Assembly (NCBI GenBank): GCA_027482995.1
Contig: JAIXVM010000077.1
Span: 1 to 34,151, forward strand
Length of the DNA stretch: 34,151 nt
Reading direction: 5' to 3'
DNA from: Hyphomonadaceae bacterium
Lineage (GTDB): Bacteria; Pseudomonadota; Alphaproteobacteria; Caulobacterales; Hyphomonadaceae
Made by a program: the position numbers and the translations under genes. Below the pieces are notes generated by a model. That model was not told where the DNA came from, made no database searches, and worked only from the letters and a program-made list of their open reading frames with translations. Of this stretch, positions 7,992 to 16,259 are shown piece after piece (positions within the stretch are counted from its first letter, which is position 1; each line of letters starts with the position of its first letter).

Positions 7992-8405
7992 GTGACGACG
8001 CCTGCGATGACGTTCATCAATCTGCCGGTGACCGACGTGAAGGCGTCGACGGCGTTCTATGAGGCGCTGGGGTTCACCCTCAATCCTCAGTTCTCGGACG
8101 AGTCCGGCAGCTGCCTCGTGATCAACGAGACGACCTTTGCGATGGTGCTGTCGCACGAGAAGTTCCGCGGTTTCAGTGACGCGCCGGTTCCGGATGCGAA
8201 GACGAGTACGGGGCTGATGGTGGCGCTGTCCTTTGAGGACCGCGCGGCAGTGGACCGGTTCTCGGCGGCGGCGCTGGCGCATGGCGGGGGCGAGCCGCGC
8301 CCGGTGGCCGATCTCGGCTTCATGTACCAGCGCACCATCAGCGATCCCGACGGGCACCGCTGGGAGCCGTTCTTCATGGACATGACGCAGGCACCAAAGG
8401 GCTGA
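7992..8405 (+). CDS. VOC (glyoxalase/bleomycin-resistance) family protein
   Basis: MTFINLPVTDVKASTAFYEALGF...DPDGHRWEPFFMD; GTG start at 7992 with GAGGA upstream (alternative ATG 8007); the TTG-started ORF at 7935 overlaps the promoter. Confidence 0.85.
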   Translation: MTTPAMTFINLPVTDVKASTAFYEALGFTLNPQFSDESGSCLVINETTFAMVLSHEKFRGFSDAPVPDAKTSTGLMVALSFEDRAAVDRFSAAALAHGGGEPRPVADLGFMYQRTISDPDGHRWEPFFMDMTQAPKG

Positions 8406-8407
8406 GT

Positions 8408-9025
8408 GTGAAACCGGACACCCGCAGCGCGCTGATGGAGGCCGCGTTCGGCCTGGTGCGGCGGCAGGGGCTGGCGGCGACGAGCGTGGACCAGATCTGC
8501 GCGGCGGCGTGCGTGTCGAAGGGCGCGTTCTTCCACCACTTCAAGAGCAAGGACGAGCTGGCGGCCGCGACGGCATATCACTGGTCGGCGGTGACGGAGC
8601 CGTTCTTTGAGGCAGCGCCTTACCACACGCCGGACGATCCGCTGGAGCGGGTGCTCGGATACATCGACCTGCGGCGAGAAATGATGGCGGGCGAGATTGC
8701 CGAATTCACCTGCGTGGCGGGCACGATGGTGCAAGAGGCCTGGGCGACCAGCCCGGCGGTGCGATGTGCGGCGTGGGACAGCATGAGCCGGCATGCCGAT
8801 GCGCTGGTGGCGGATATCGAGGCGGCGAAGGCCGCGCGCGGTGTTGAGCTCGATGCGCGGGGCCTCGCGTTGCACATGGTGGCGGTGGTGCAAGGCGCGT
8901 TCATCCTGGCGAAGGCGAGCGGTGACCCGGGCATTGGCGCCGAGAGCGCGGCGCACCTGCGCCGGTATGTGGAGCAGCTGTTTGCCCCTGCCCCCGATTT
9001 GAGATCTGCCAAGCCAGGAGACTGA
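8408..9025 (+). CDS. TetR/AcrR family transcriptional regulator
   Basis: LMEAAFGLVRRQGLAATSVDQICAAACVSKGAFFHHFKSKDELAAA canonical TetR HTH. Confidence 0.92.
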   Translation: MKPDTRSALMEAAFGLVRRQGLAATSVDQICAAACVSKGAFFHHFKSKDELAAATAYHWSAVTEPFFEAAPYHTPDDPLERVLGYIDLRREMMAGEIAEFTCVAGTMVQEAWATSPAVRCAAWDSMSRHADALVADIEAAKAARGVELDARGLALHMVAVVQGAFILAKASGDPGIGAESAAHLRRYVEQLFAPAPDLRSAKPGD

Positions 9026-9026
9026 C

Positions 9027-9470
9027 ATGACCGGCACCGTTCGCCTGCAGCGCGTTCTCACGACCAGCCCCGGGAAGGTGTACCGCGCCTTTCTTGAGCC
9101 CGACGCGATCGCCAGCTGGCTACCGCCCAACGGCTTCGTTTGCACCGTGCACGAACTGGACGCGCGGGTGGGCGGGCGGCACCGGATGTCGTTCCGCAAC
9201 TTCACGACGGGCGGAAGCCATGCGTTCGGCGGCACGTATCTGGAACTGATTCCTGGTGAGCGGCTGGTGTACAACAACACCTTCGAAGACGCGGGCATGC
9301 CGGGCGAGATCACCGTCACCGTAGCGCTGAAGGCGGTATCGGTGGGCACGGAGATGACGGTTGAGCAGGCAGGGATTCCGGACATGATCCCGCTCGAGAC
9401 CTGCTATCTCGGCTGGCAGGAGAGTCTGGAGAAACTCGCCCGGCTGGTTCAACCCGAGATCAAAACTTGA
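9027..9470 (+). CDS. SRPBCC/AHSA1-like domain protein
   Basis: TGTVRLQRVLTTSPGKVYRAFLEPDAIASWLPPNGF...VGGRHRMSFRNF...LGWQESLEKLARLV. Confidence 0.85.
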   Translation: MTGTVRLQRVLTTSPGKVYRAFLEPDAIASWLPPNGFVCTVHELDARVGGRHRMSFRNFTTGGSHAFGGTYLELIPGERLVYNNTFEDAGMPGEITVTVALKAVSVGTEMTVEQAGIPDMIPLETCYLGWQESLEKLARLVQPEIKT

Positions 9471-9482
9471 AAGGAGCGGGAG

Positions 9483-10142
9483 ATGCCAAACGTTCCAACC
9501 ATTACGGCATTTGCCAACTCTCCGGATGGTGGCCGCGGAATGGCGCGCGACATGCGCGTGCGCTGGGCGCTGGAGGAGACTGGCCGTCCTTACGCGGTCA
9601 GGCTGGTTTCGTTCGAGGAATTGAAAGCCCCTGAGCATAAAGCGCTGCATCCATTCGGGCAGATACCAACGTATGAGGAGGGTGGCCTTGTGCTATTTGA
9701 ATCCGGTGCAATTGTGGCCCACATCGCCGCGTCCGGCCCCGGACTACTTCCGCCAGATGCGCCGGGTCGGGCGCGGGCGCTTTCCTTCTTGTTCGCAGCG
9801 CTGAATACAGTGGAGCTGCCGATCGTCGAGCGCGAACAGGCGGGGTTCTCGGAACGAGACGATAGTTGGTATGCGGAGCGATTACCGTTGCTTGATCGGC
9901 GCATACGCAACCGCCTGGATGATCTTTCGGCGCGACTTGGCACGAGCGACTGGCTGGACGGTGCGTTCAGTGCGGGTGACCTGATGATGGTGTCGGTGCT
10001 GCAACGACTTCCGGCCAATGTCGGCATCCTGGAGGACTATCCGACCCTCGTGTCCTACGTTGCGCGGGGCAAAGCCCGTCCTGCGTACCAGCGCGCCTTT
10101 GCTGCCCAGTTCGCCGTGTTCCTGCAATCACAATCAACCTGA
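9483..10142 (+). CDS. Glutathione S-transferase family protein
   Basis: RVRWALEETGRPYAVRLVSFEELKAPEHKALHPFGQIPTYEEGGLVLFESGAIVAHIA GST N-domain with GQIPTYEEGGLVLFESGAI. Confidence 0.9.
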   Translation: MPNVPTITAFANSPDGGRGMARDMRVRWALEETGRPYAVRLVSFEELKAPEHKALHPFGQIPTYEEGGLVLFESGAIVAHIAASGPGLLPPDAPGRARALSFLFAALNTVELPIVEREQAGFSERDDSWYAERLPLLDRRIRNRLDDLSARLGTSDWLDGAFSAGDLMMVSVLQRLPANVGILEDYPTLVSYVARGKARPAYQRAFAAQFAVFLQSQST

Positions 10143-10154
10143 AACGAGTTCGCC

Positions 10155-10628
10155 ATGACTGCCCCTGCCCCCGCAAGATACGCGTTGACGCTGGACCGGA
10201 TTCTCGATGCGCCGGTCGCGAATGTCTGGCGCTGCTGGACCGAGCCGAAGCTGCTGGAGGAATGGTTCTGCCCGAAGCCCTGGCGGGCAACGGAGGTGGT
10301 GATGGACCTGCGGCCAGGAGGGGAGATGACCTCAATCTTCCGGGGGCCGGACGGGGAATCCTTTCCGAATGCCGGCGTGTATCTCGAGATCGAACCGATG
10401 CGGAAGATCGTCTCGACCGATGCGTTCCGGGCGGGGTGGGCGCCGTCCGAGCGGGCCTACATGGTGACTGAGACTCTGCTCTCCGAATCCGGGCAAGGCC
10501 GCACGCACATGATCTGGCGCGCGCTCCACTGGAGCGAGGAGGCGATGAAGGAACACGAGGCCATGGGTTTCCATGACGGCTGGGGCGCGGCGGCCGCGCA
10601 GCTTGAGGCGCTGGCCAAGACGCTGTAA
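10155..10628 (+). CDS. SRPBCC/AHSA1-like domain protein (second in the string)
   Basis: ALTLDRILDAPVANVWRCWTEPKLLEEWFCPKPWRATEVVMDLRPGGEMTSIFRGPDGE...GFHDGWGAAAAQLEALAKTL. Confidence 0.88.
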   Translation: MTAPAPARYALTLDRILDAPVANVWRCWTEPKLLEEWFCPKPWRATEVVMDLRPGGEMTSIFRGPDGESFPNAGVYLEIEPMRKIVSTDAFRAGWAPSERAYMVTETLLSESGQGRTHMIWRALHWSEEAMKEHEAMGFHDGWGAAAAQLEALAKTL

Positions 10629-10638
10629 CGCGCGGGGT

Positions 10639-11247
10639 ATGCGACACCTGTTTGCGACGACAATTGAAGAACTTTCGGTGGCCGAGGAGTCCCTCCGCGC
10701 GGCGCTCGAACAATGTGCCTGGGTCCTGTCCGACGAGGATGCGGCGGGCAATGACTGGTGCGAGCGCGAGGGATATCCGGGCTATACGTCCTATGCCTCG
10801 CTGGACGACCTGCCCGAGCGGTTTCCGGAATTTGCCGAACTCAAGACCCATCTCGATACGGCGGCGGCGAATTTTGCGGCGGCGCTGCACTGGGACATAG
10901 ACGGCCTGGCGCTGGAGCTGGACGCGATCTGGGTGAACGTGCTTGGCGAAGGCGGGCACCATTCCGGACATATCCATCCGGGCTCTGTCATTTCAGGCAC
11001 CTATTATGTGTGCGTGCCGGAGGGGGCCGGGCGGATCAAGTTCGAGGACCCGCGCCTTGGCCTGATGATGGCGGCGCCGCAACTGCTGGACGACGCGCCC
11101 GAGGCGGCCCGGCGGTTTGTCTATGTGACGCCGACGCAGGGCACGTGCCTCATGTGGGAGAGCTGGCTGCGGCACGAGGTGGTGGCGGGCACCAGCGAAG
11201 AGGCGCGGATTTCGGTGAGTTTCAATTACGCGCTGCGTCGGCGTTAA
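10639..11247 (+). CDS. Putative 2OG-Fe(II) oxygenase (TIGR02466-like)
   Basis: MRHLFATTIEELSV...WVNVLGEGGHHSGHIHPGSVISGTYYVCVPEGAGRIKFEDPRLG...SWLRHEVVAGTSEEARISVSFNY; start ATG 10639. Confidence 0.75.
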   Translation: MRHLFATTIEELSVAEESLRAALEQCAWVLSDEDAAGNDWCEREGYPGYTSYASLDDLPERFPEFAELKTHLDTAAANFAAALHWDIDGLALELDAIWVNVLGEGGHHSGHIHPGSVISGTYYVCVPEGAGRIKFEDPRLGLMMAAPQLLDDAPEAARRFVYVTPTQGTCLMWESWLRHEVVAGTSEEARISVSFNYALRRR

Positions 11248-11337
11248 CCCTCTCGGGAAGCGCGCACCCTTGACGCCCGCGCGGCGGCGCTGCATCGGGG
11301 CGGGGTAAAATCCCCTGCCCGCCAAAGGATACGCGCG

Positions 11338-11868
11338 ATGGACCTTTCCAAGATCAAGACCGGCCACAATCCGCCGGACGACATCAACGTGCTGGTCGAG
11401 GTGCCGTTGGGCGGGGACGCGATCAAGTACGAGATCGACAAGGAATCCGGCGCGATGTTCGTGGACCGGTTCCTGTACACCGAAATGCGCTATCCCTGTA
11501 ATTACGGGTTCGTGCCGCACACGATGAGCCTCGACGGCGATCCGATCGATGTGATGGTTGTGGGCAACCGCCCGCTGGTGCCAGGCTGCGTGCTGCGCGT
11601 GCGCCCCGTCGGCGTGCTGATGATGACCGATGACAAGGGCCAGGACGAGAAGGTGCTGGCCGTGCCGCACCCGAAGACCACGGCTTACTATGACAAGATC
11701 GCCACTTATCACGACCTGCCGCAGATCCTGATCGACAAGATCCAGCACTTCTTCGAGCACTACAAAGACCTCGAAACCGGCAAGTGGACGAAGGTCGATG
11801 GCTGGTACGGCGTCGACAAGGCGCGCGAGTTGATCCGCACCGCGGTCGAGCGCGGCGAGAAGGGTTAA
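11338..11868 (+). CDS. ppa: Inorganic pyrophosphatase
   Basis: [59 protein letters not shown]; classic family I PPase. Confidence 0.96.
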   Translation: MDLSKIKTGHNPPDDINVLVEVPLGGDAIKYEIDKESGAMFVDRFLYTEMRYPCNYGFVPHTMSLDGDPIDVMVVGNRPLVPGCVLRVRPVGVLMMTDDKGQDEKVLAVPHPKTTAYYDKIATYHDLPQILIDKIQHFFEHYKDLETGKWTKVDGWYGVDKARELIRTAVERGEKG

Positions 11869-12488
11869 GGCGCGACGATCTCGAACCGGCGGGAGGCGGG
11901 ATTCCGCCAGTGCAGCTCGCCGTGCTTGATGGCGAACCAGGCGCCGTGAAGCTCCAGCTTGCCTGCCGCAACGGCTTCGGCGACCCAGGGAAAGCTCATC
12001 AGGTTTTCGAGGGACGTCTCGATGCCTTCGAGTTCGAGGGCGAATTGCGGGTTGAGCGAGCCGCTGTCCATGACGCGGGCGCGGGCATCATCCAGCAGCT
12101 TGACCCAGGGGGCCACGAACTCGCCGATCAGCGGGCTTTTGGATTGGGTCAGCGAGGCGGTGATGCCGCCGCAGCCACCATGGCCCATCACGACGATGTG
12201 GCGGACCTTAAGCACATTCACCGCAAATTCGAGCGCGGCGGAGACGCCGTGCAGGCCGCCATCCGGCTTGTAGGGCGGCACGAGGTTGGCGACGTTGCGC
12301 ACGACGAACATCTGGCCGGGCGCGGCGTTGAAGATGTCCGACGGCTCGGCGCGGCTGTCGGCGCACGCGATCAGCATCACGTCGGGGTCCTGCCCTTCGC
12401 CGAGTTCGCGGTAGAGCTGGGCCTGCTCAGCGTAGACGCCGGCCCGGAACCGCCTGTAGCCGGCGATCAGATCGTCCACCGTCTTCAT
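11865..12488 (-). CDS. Beta-type carbonic anhydrase
   Basis: [70 protein letters not shown]. Confidence 0.95.
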   Translation of the reverse strand: MKTVDDLIAGYRRFRAGVYAEQAQLYRELGEGQDPDVMLIACADSRAEPSDIFNAAPGQMFVVRNVANLVPPYKPDGGLHGVSAALEFAVNVLKVRHIVVMGHGGCGGITASLTQSKSPLIGEFVAPWVKLLDDARARVMDSGSLNPQFALELEGIETSLENLMSFPWVAEAVAAGKLELHGAWFAIKHGELHWRNPASRRFEIVAP

Positions 12489-12636
12489 CTTAGCTCCTGC
12501 AGCAATTGTTCAGGCGGGATACGCAATTCTGACCGTGCCGCAAGCAATTTCGAAACCAATGCCAGTTAGAACGGAACGGTCAGTATCGCGGCAGCGCCGA
12601 TTCCGGTTATAGCTGCACCGCGCAAGGAGTTTGATC

Positions 12637-13266
12637 ATGGACACGACCACCGACCCGCAAAGTTCCCCTTCCCTGCCGGCGCCGACCGCGGCCAAATCGC
12701 GCAAGGGACCGACGCGGAGCGAAGTGTCGAAGTCGGCGATCCTGGAAGCGGCGCGCGAGGAAATGGCCGAGAACGGCTGGCGGGGCTTCAGCGTCGATTC
12801 CGTCGCCAAGCGGGCCAGCGCCTCGAAACAGACGATCTATCGCTGGTGGCCGTCGATCGGCGCGATGTGCGTGGACGCGGCGCTTGCGCTGATCCCGGAT
12901 GCGCCGGAAGGCGGGCGCGACCCGCAGGAGCGCATCACCGCGCTGATCATTCCGCTGGAAGCCGCCGCGCGGACCGGCCAGGGCCATGCCGTGCTGCGCG
13001 TTGCGCTGCTCGCGGCTGCCGATGACAAGGAAGCCGGTGAAGCCTGGCGCGCTTGGGTGGGCAAGGATATCCGCCAGCCGCTGCGCATGATCCTTGCCGA
13101 ACTGGCCGCCAAACGCGTGATCCGCCGCGATTTCGAACTGGATGACGTGATCGAGCAACTGCTGGGCCCGATCTTCCACCGGCTGACGATCATGCGCGCG
13201 CCGGTGAAGGAAGGCTTCTGCGCCGACCAGTCGGCCGCGTTCCTGCGCACTTACGGCGCGTTCTAG
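12637..13266 (+). CDS. TetR family transcriptional regulator
   Basis: SKSAILEAAREEMAENGWRGFSVDSVAKRASASKQTIYRWWPSIGAMCVDA TetR HTH; ATG 12637 with AAGGAG upstream. Confidence 0.9.
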   Translation: MDTTTDPQSSPSLPAPTAAKSRKGPTRSEVSKSAILEAAREEMAENGWRGFSVDSVAKRASASKQTIYRWWPSIGAMCVDAALALIPDAPEGGRDPQERITALIIPLEAAARTGQGHAVLRVALLAAADDKEAGEAWRAWVGKDIRQPLRMILAELAAKRVIRRDFELDDVIEQLLGPIFHRLTIMRAPVKEGFCADQSAAFLRTYGAF

Positions 13267-13314
13267 GCAACGGTTGGCGGAACTCGCCAAGAATTCGAAC
13301 ACGATCATTTGACG

Positions 13315-13355
13315 CGCCACACTCGACCGGCGGAGCCGGTCTGAGTGCCCATCGC
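13315..13355 (-). repeat. 41-bp palindromic intergenic repeat, copy C (inverted)
   Basis: Reverse complement GCGATGGGCACTCAGACCGGCTCCGCCGGTCGAGTGTGGCG aligns without gaps to copies A and B. Confidence 0.8.
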
Positions 13356-13408
13356 CCAAGCTGAACCCAACGCACCACACGTCCGGATTGTGATCCGGGA
13401 CGGGTCAG

Positions 13409-13449
13409 GAGATGGGCCCTCAGATGCGCTGCGCGCATCGAGGGTGACG
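13409..13449 (+). repeat. 41-bp palindromic intergenic repeat, copy B
   Basis: GAGATGGGCCCTCAGATGCGCTGCGCGCATCGAGGGTGACG; forms an inverted pair with copy C. Confidence 0.85.
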
Positions 13450-13469
13450 CTCACCTTACGTGCTGTTGA

Positions 13470-14015
13470 TCAGGTCGTCCGGCGCCAGACTTTCAGCGGA
13501 TCGAAGAGGCCGGTTTCGGCGGCTTTCTGGAGCTGGGCCATCTGGTCGAAGACCGGGTTCGACTGCGGCTTGGCGGACGTGGCGCGGTAGAGCGCTTCAT
13601 CGAGACGGCAGATCTGTTCATAGAGCGCCTCGGCGCGGCCGACCAGTTCGAGGAAGCGCGGCGGCAGGCCGCGGTCCTTCTGGGCGGCGGGATCCAGTGG
13701 CGGCTCGTCCCGGCGGATGCGGTACTTGCGGGAATTGGCGTCCTCGCGGCGCATTTCGCCGTCGCGCACCGCCTTTTGCATCACCAGCCAGGACGCGGCC
13801 TGCATCAGGCGCGTCGTCAGCTCCATGCTCCAGGCGGAATAGGTGAGGCTTGCGTCGCGCGGGAGGGTCTTGGCCTGGTCGCGGCCGGGACCATCCAGAT
13901 AGGCAGCGGTTTCCTCGACCAGCGCCATGCCGCGGGTGAACATCGTGTCGAACAGCTTGCCGCCCGTGAAGGACTCAAGCGGGCCCGAAGGGTCAACCGG
14001 TTCACGCTCTGCCAT
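13470..14015 (-). CDS. rcdA: DUF1465 / regulator of CtrA degradation (RcdA)-like protein
   Basis: GGKLFDTMFTRGMALVEETAAYLDGPGRDQAKTLPRDASLTYSAWSMELTTRLMQAASWLVMQKAVRDGEM...RFLELVGRAEALYEQICRLDEALYR. Confidence 0.75.
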   Translation of the reverse strand: MAEREPVDPSGPLESFTGGKLFDTMFTRGMALVEETAAYLDGPGRDQAKTLPRDASLTYSAWSMELTTRLMQAASWLVMQKAVRDGEMRREDANSRKYRIRRDEPPLDPAAQKDRGLPPRFLELVGRAEALYEQICRLDEALYRATSAKPQSNPVFDQMAQLQKAAETGLFDPLKVWRRTT

Positions 14016-14077
14016 AAGACCCACTCTGCTTTCTGCGTCCGAACCGCAAACCTTAAAGACCAGCCCTTTCGCGAGGC

Positions 14078-14263
14078 TTAACTCCCGCCACCAAAGAGTG
14101 AGTCTGCGGCCCGCTTCTGCGCGATCTTGCGCGCGATCTCCGCTTCGCAGGCGGCGATTTCGGATTTCAGCCAGGTGATGTGGTGTTCAAGCTCGGCGAC
14201 CGACATCTGGTCCAGCGCCTGGGGGCGCTTGATGCGGATCGGTTCTTCATCCTGGATCGCCAT
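14078..14263 (-). CDS. DUF1192 family small protein
   Basis: MAIQDEEPIRIKRPQALDQMSVAELEHHITWLKSEIAACEAEIARKIAQKRAADSLFGGGS (61 aa); adjacent to the rcdA-like gene. Confidence 0.8.
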   Translation of the reverse strand: MAIQDEEPIRIKRPQALDQMSVAELEHHITWLKSEIAACEAEIARKIAQKRAADSLFGGGS

Positions 14264-14358
14264 GTGCGTCTCCTCTTTCGGAGGTTTCAGAAAAGCAGAA
14301 AGACCGGCTAGAAGCGACTCCGAATCCCGCGTGCCCAACCCCTGACGGAGGCGAACCC

Positions 14359-15333
14359 ATGACCGCCACGATGACAGCCGCCTTTGCCCCTGCCGGCCAG
14401 CCGCTGGTGCTGACCGAGATGCCGCGCACCGAGCCCGCGCCCGGCGAGGTGCAGATTGAAGTGGCGGCGGCGGGCCTGAACCGCGCTGACCTCGCGCAAA
14501 AGGCGGGCGCCTATCCGCCGCCGCCGGGGGCCTCCCCGATCCTCGGCCTTGAAGTGTCCGGCGTTGTTTCGGCCGTCGGGACCGGCGCGACGCGGTTCAA
14601 GGTGGGTGACCGGGTGGCAGCGCTGCTGGCGGGCGGAGGCTATGCGAGCCATGTGTGCGCCGATGAAGGCTCCGTCCTGCCGGTGTCGGACGGTTTCGAC
14701 CTGACGCTGGCCTGCTGTTTCCCGGAAGCCTTGTTCACGGTGTGGGCGAACGTGTTCGACCGCGCCGGCCTGAAGCCCGGCGAGACGTTTCTCTGCCACG
14801 GCGCGACCAGCGGCATCGGCGTGATGGCGCTGCAGATGGCGAAGGTGTGGGGCGCGCCGAAGATTTTCGGAACGGCGGGATCGGACGAGAAGTGCGCGCT
14901 TGCCCGCGAGCTTGGCGCGACGCGGGCCATCAATTACCGCACAGAAGCGTTCGACGAGGTGGTGAAAGCCGAAGGCGGGGCGGATGTGACGCTCGACATG
15001 GTAGGCGGCGACTACATCCAGAAGAACATCACCGCGGCGAAACTCGACGGGCGGATCATCAACATCGCCTATCAGAATGGCTTTGCGGCGAACGTGAACT
15101 TCGGGCCGGTGCTGATGAAGCGCCTGTCGCTTATGGCAACGACGCTGCGCGCGCGCCCGGTGCCGGAGAAGCGGCGTATCCGGGACGCGGTGGAGCGGGA
15201 TTTCTGGCCGCATGTGATCTCGGGGCGCATCCGTCCGGTGCTGGACGGGACGTTTCCGCTGGCGGAGGCGGAAGCGGCGCTTGCCCGGATGGCGGAAGGC
15301 GGGCATTCGGGGAAAATCCTGCTGCGGCCCTGA
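14359..15333 (+). CDS. NAD(P)H quinone oxidoreductase, PIG3/zinc-binding MDR family
   Basis: AAGLNRADLAQKAGAYPPPPGASPILGLEVSGVV...GDRVAALLAGGGYA...GATSGIGVMALQMAKVWGAPKIFGTAGSDEKCALARELGA. Confidence 0.93.
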   Translation: MTATMTAAFAPAGQPLVLTEMPRTEPAPGEVQIEVAAAGLNRADLAQKAGAYPPPPGASPILGLEVSGVVSAVGTGATRFKVGDRVAALLAGGGYASHVCADEGSVLPVSDGFDLTLACCFPEALFTVWANVFDRAGLKPGETFLCHGATSGIGVMALQMAKVWGAPKIFGTAGSDEKCALARELGATRAINYRTEAFDEVVKAEGGADVTLDMVGGDYIQKNITAAKLDGRIINIAYQNGFAANVNFGPVLMKRLSLMATTLRARPVPEKRRIRDAVERDFWPHVISGRIRPVLDGTFPLAEAEAALARMAEGGHSGKILLRP

Positions 15334-15380
15334 GGGGGGCGCAGGTCTGGACAGGGCTGGCCAAGGGGACATAGCGGACC

Positions 15381-16124
15381 ATGCGAACGAGAACACTGAT
15401 GGGCGCGCTGCTGGCGCTGGGCCTGCTGGCCGCCTGCACACAGGCCGCGCCGGCGAGCGAACCGGCCATTGCCGAAGCGGTTGCCCCAGAGCCTGAGGCT
15501 GAAGCGCCGGAAGAATCCTTCGAGGAAGAAGAGGGTGAAGCTGACCTCGGACAGCCTTGGAACGAGCAAGGGATGTATTGCTGCCACTACGAGGTGATGC
15601 CCTATCCGCCGCCACTCGGCATCAACGGTGAGACGACAACTTTCGAGTATGGTTCAAGACACGGCCAGTCGTTCACCGGCGCGGTTACCTTTTCTTTGTT
15701 GCCCATGCCCGACGGCTGGGATTCGGCGACCCATCCCATCCGCATGCAAGGCGAAAATGGGCTGTCCGTCGACTTGCGGATTGTCGACGATGGCGGTGTG
15801 GATGCGATCGGCAAGATCGACTGGTCACAGATCCTGGGGCGGCCCATCGGCATGGCGGCTTATCTGGCCGGGGCGGCCGAGGACGCGGGGACGCTGGTTT
15901 TCGTCTTCAAGGTGATCGAGGCCAACAGGAAGCTTCTCGAATACAACGACGATCCTGCGTGCCAGACGCCGGGATACATCGCGCTGACCGCGCAATGGGG
16001 AGGCCCCGACGAGGATTACCTCACATTGGCGCTGTTCCGTGATGGCCCCTGGCCACCGGCTGACAGCTCCTCAATGTGCGCGGTCTACAATTATGACGTG
16101 GGCGTCGTTTCCCCCATAGAATAG
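15381..16124 (+). CDS. Hypothetical lipoprotein
   Basis: MRTRTLMGALLALGLLAACTQAAPA lipobox, acidic EAEAPEESFEEEEGEA linker, then a cysteine-containing domain of no family I recognise. Confidence 0.65.
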   Translation: MRTRTLMGALLALGLLAACTQAAPASEPAIAEAVAPEPEAEAPEESFEEEEGEADLGQPWNEQGMYCCHYEVMPYPPPLGINGETTTFEYGSRHGQSFTGAVTFSLLPMPDGWDSATHPIRMQGENGLSVDLRIVDDGGVDAIGKIDWSQILGRPIGMAAYLAGAAEDAGTLVFVFKVIEANRKLLEYNDDPACQTPGYIALTAQWGGPDEDYLTLALFRDGPWPPADSSSMCAVYNYDVGVVSPIE

Positions 16125-16194
16125 CGGGCCCTTTCCAGAGGGCGGCTTCTGGCGTATAGCGCGCGTCAAGGTTCCCAGTTGCCCTGGATCCCGA

Positions 16195-16221
16195 CCGCCC
16201 GGCACCCCCAGTGCCGGGCGG
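16195..16221. other. Perfect 10-bp inverted repeat (stem-loop) in the leader of the trcR-like gene
   Basis: CCGCCCGGCA-CCCCCAG-TGCCGGGCGG; no adjacent T-run on either strand. Confidence 0.6.
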
Positions 16222-16259
16222 CTGCATTTCAGGCGCCATCCAAATTTGAGGAGATTTCC

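Noticed and set aside
8087-9385. 432-aa minus-strand ORF across VOC, TetR and SRPBCC genes
   Set aside because: Spans three well-supported plus-strand genes; spurious.
14308-15615. 435-aa minus-strand ORF opposite the quinone oxidoreductase
   Set aside because: Antisense artefact of codon bias; the plus-strand MDR protein is clear.
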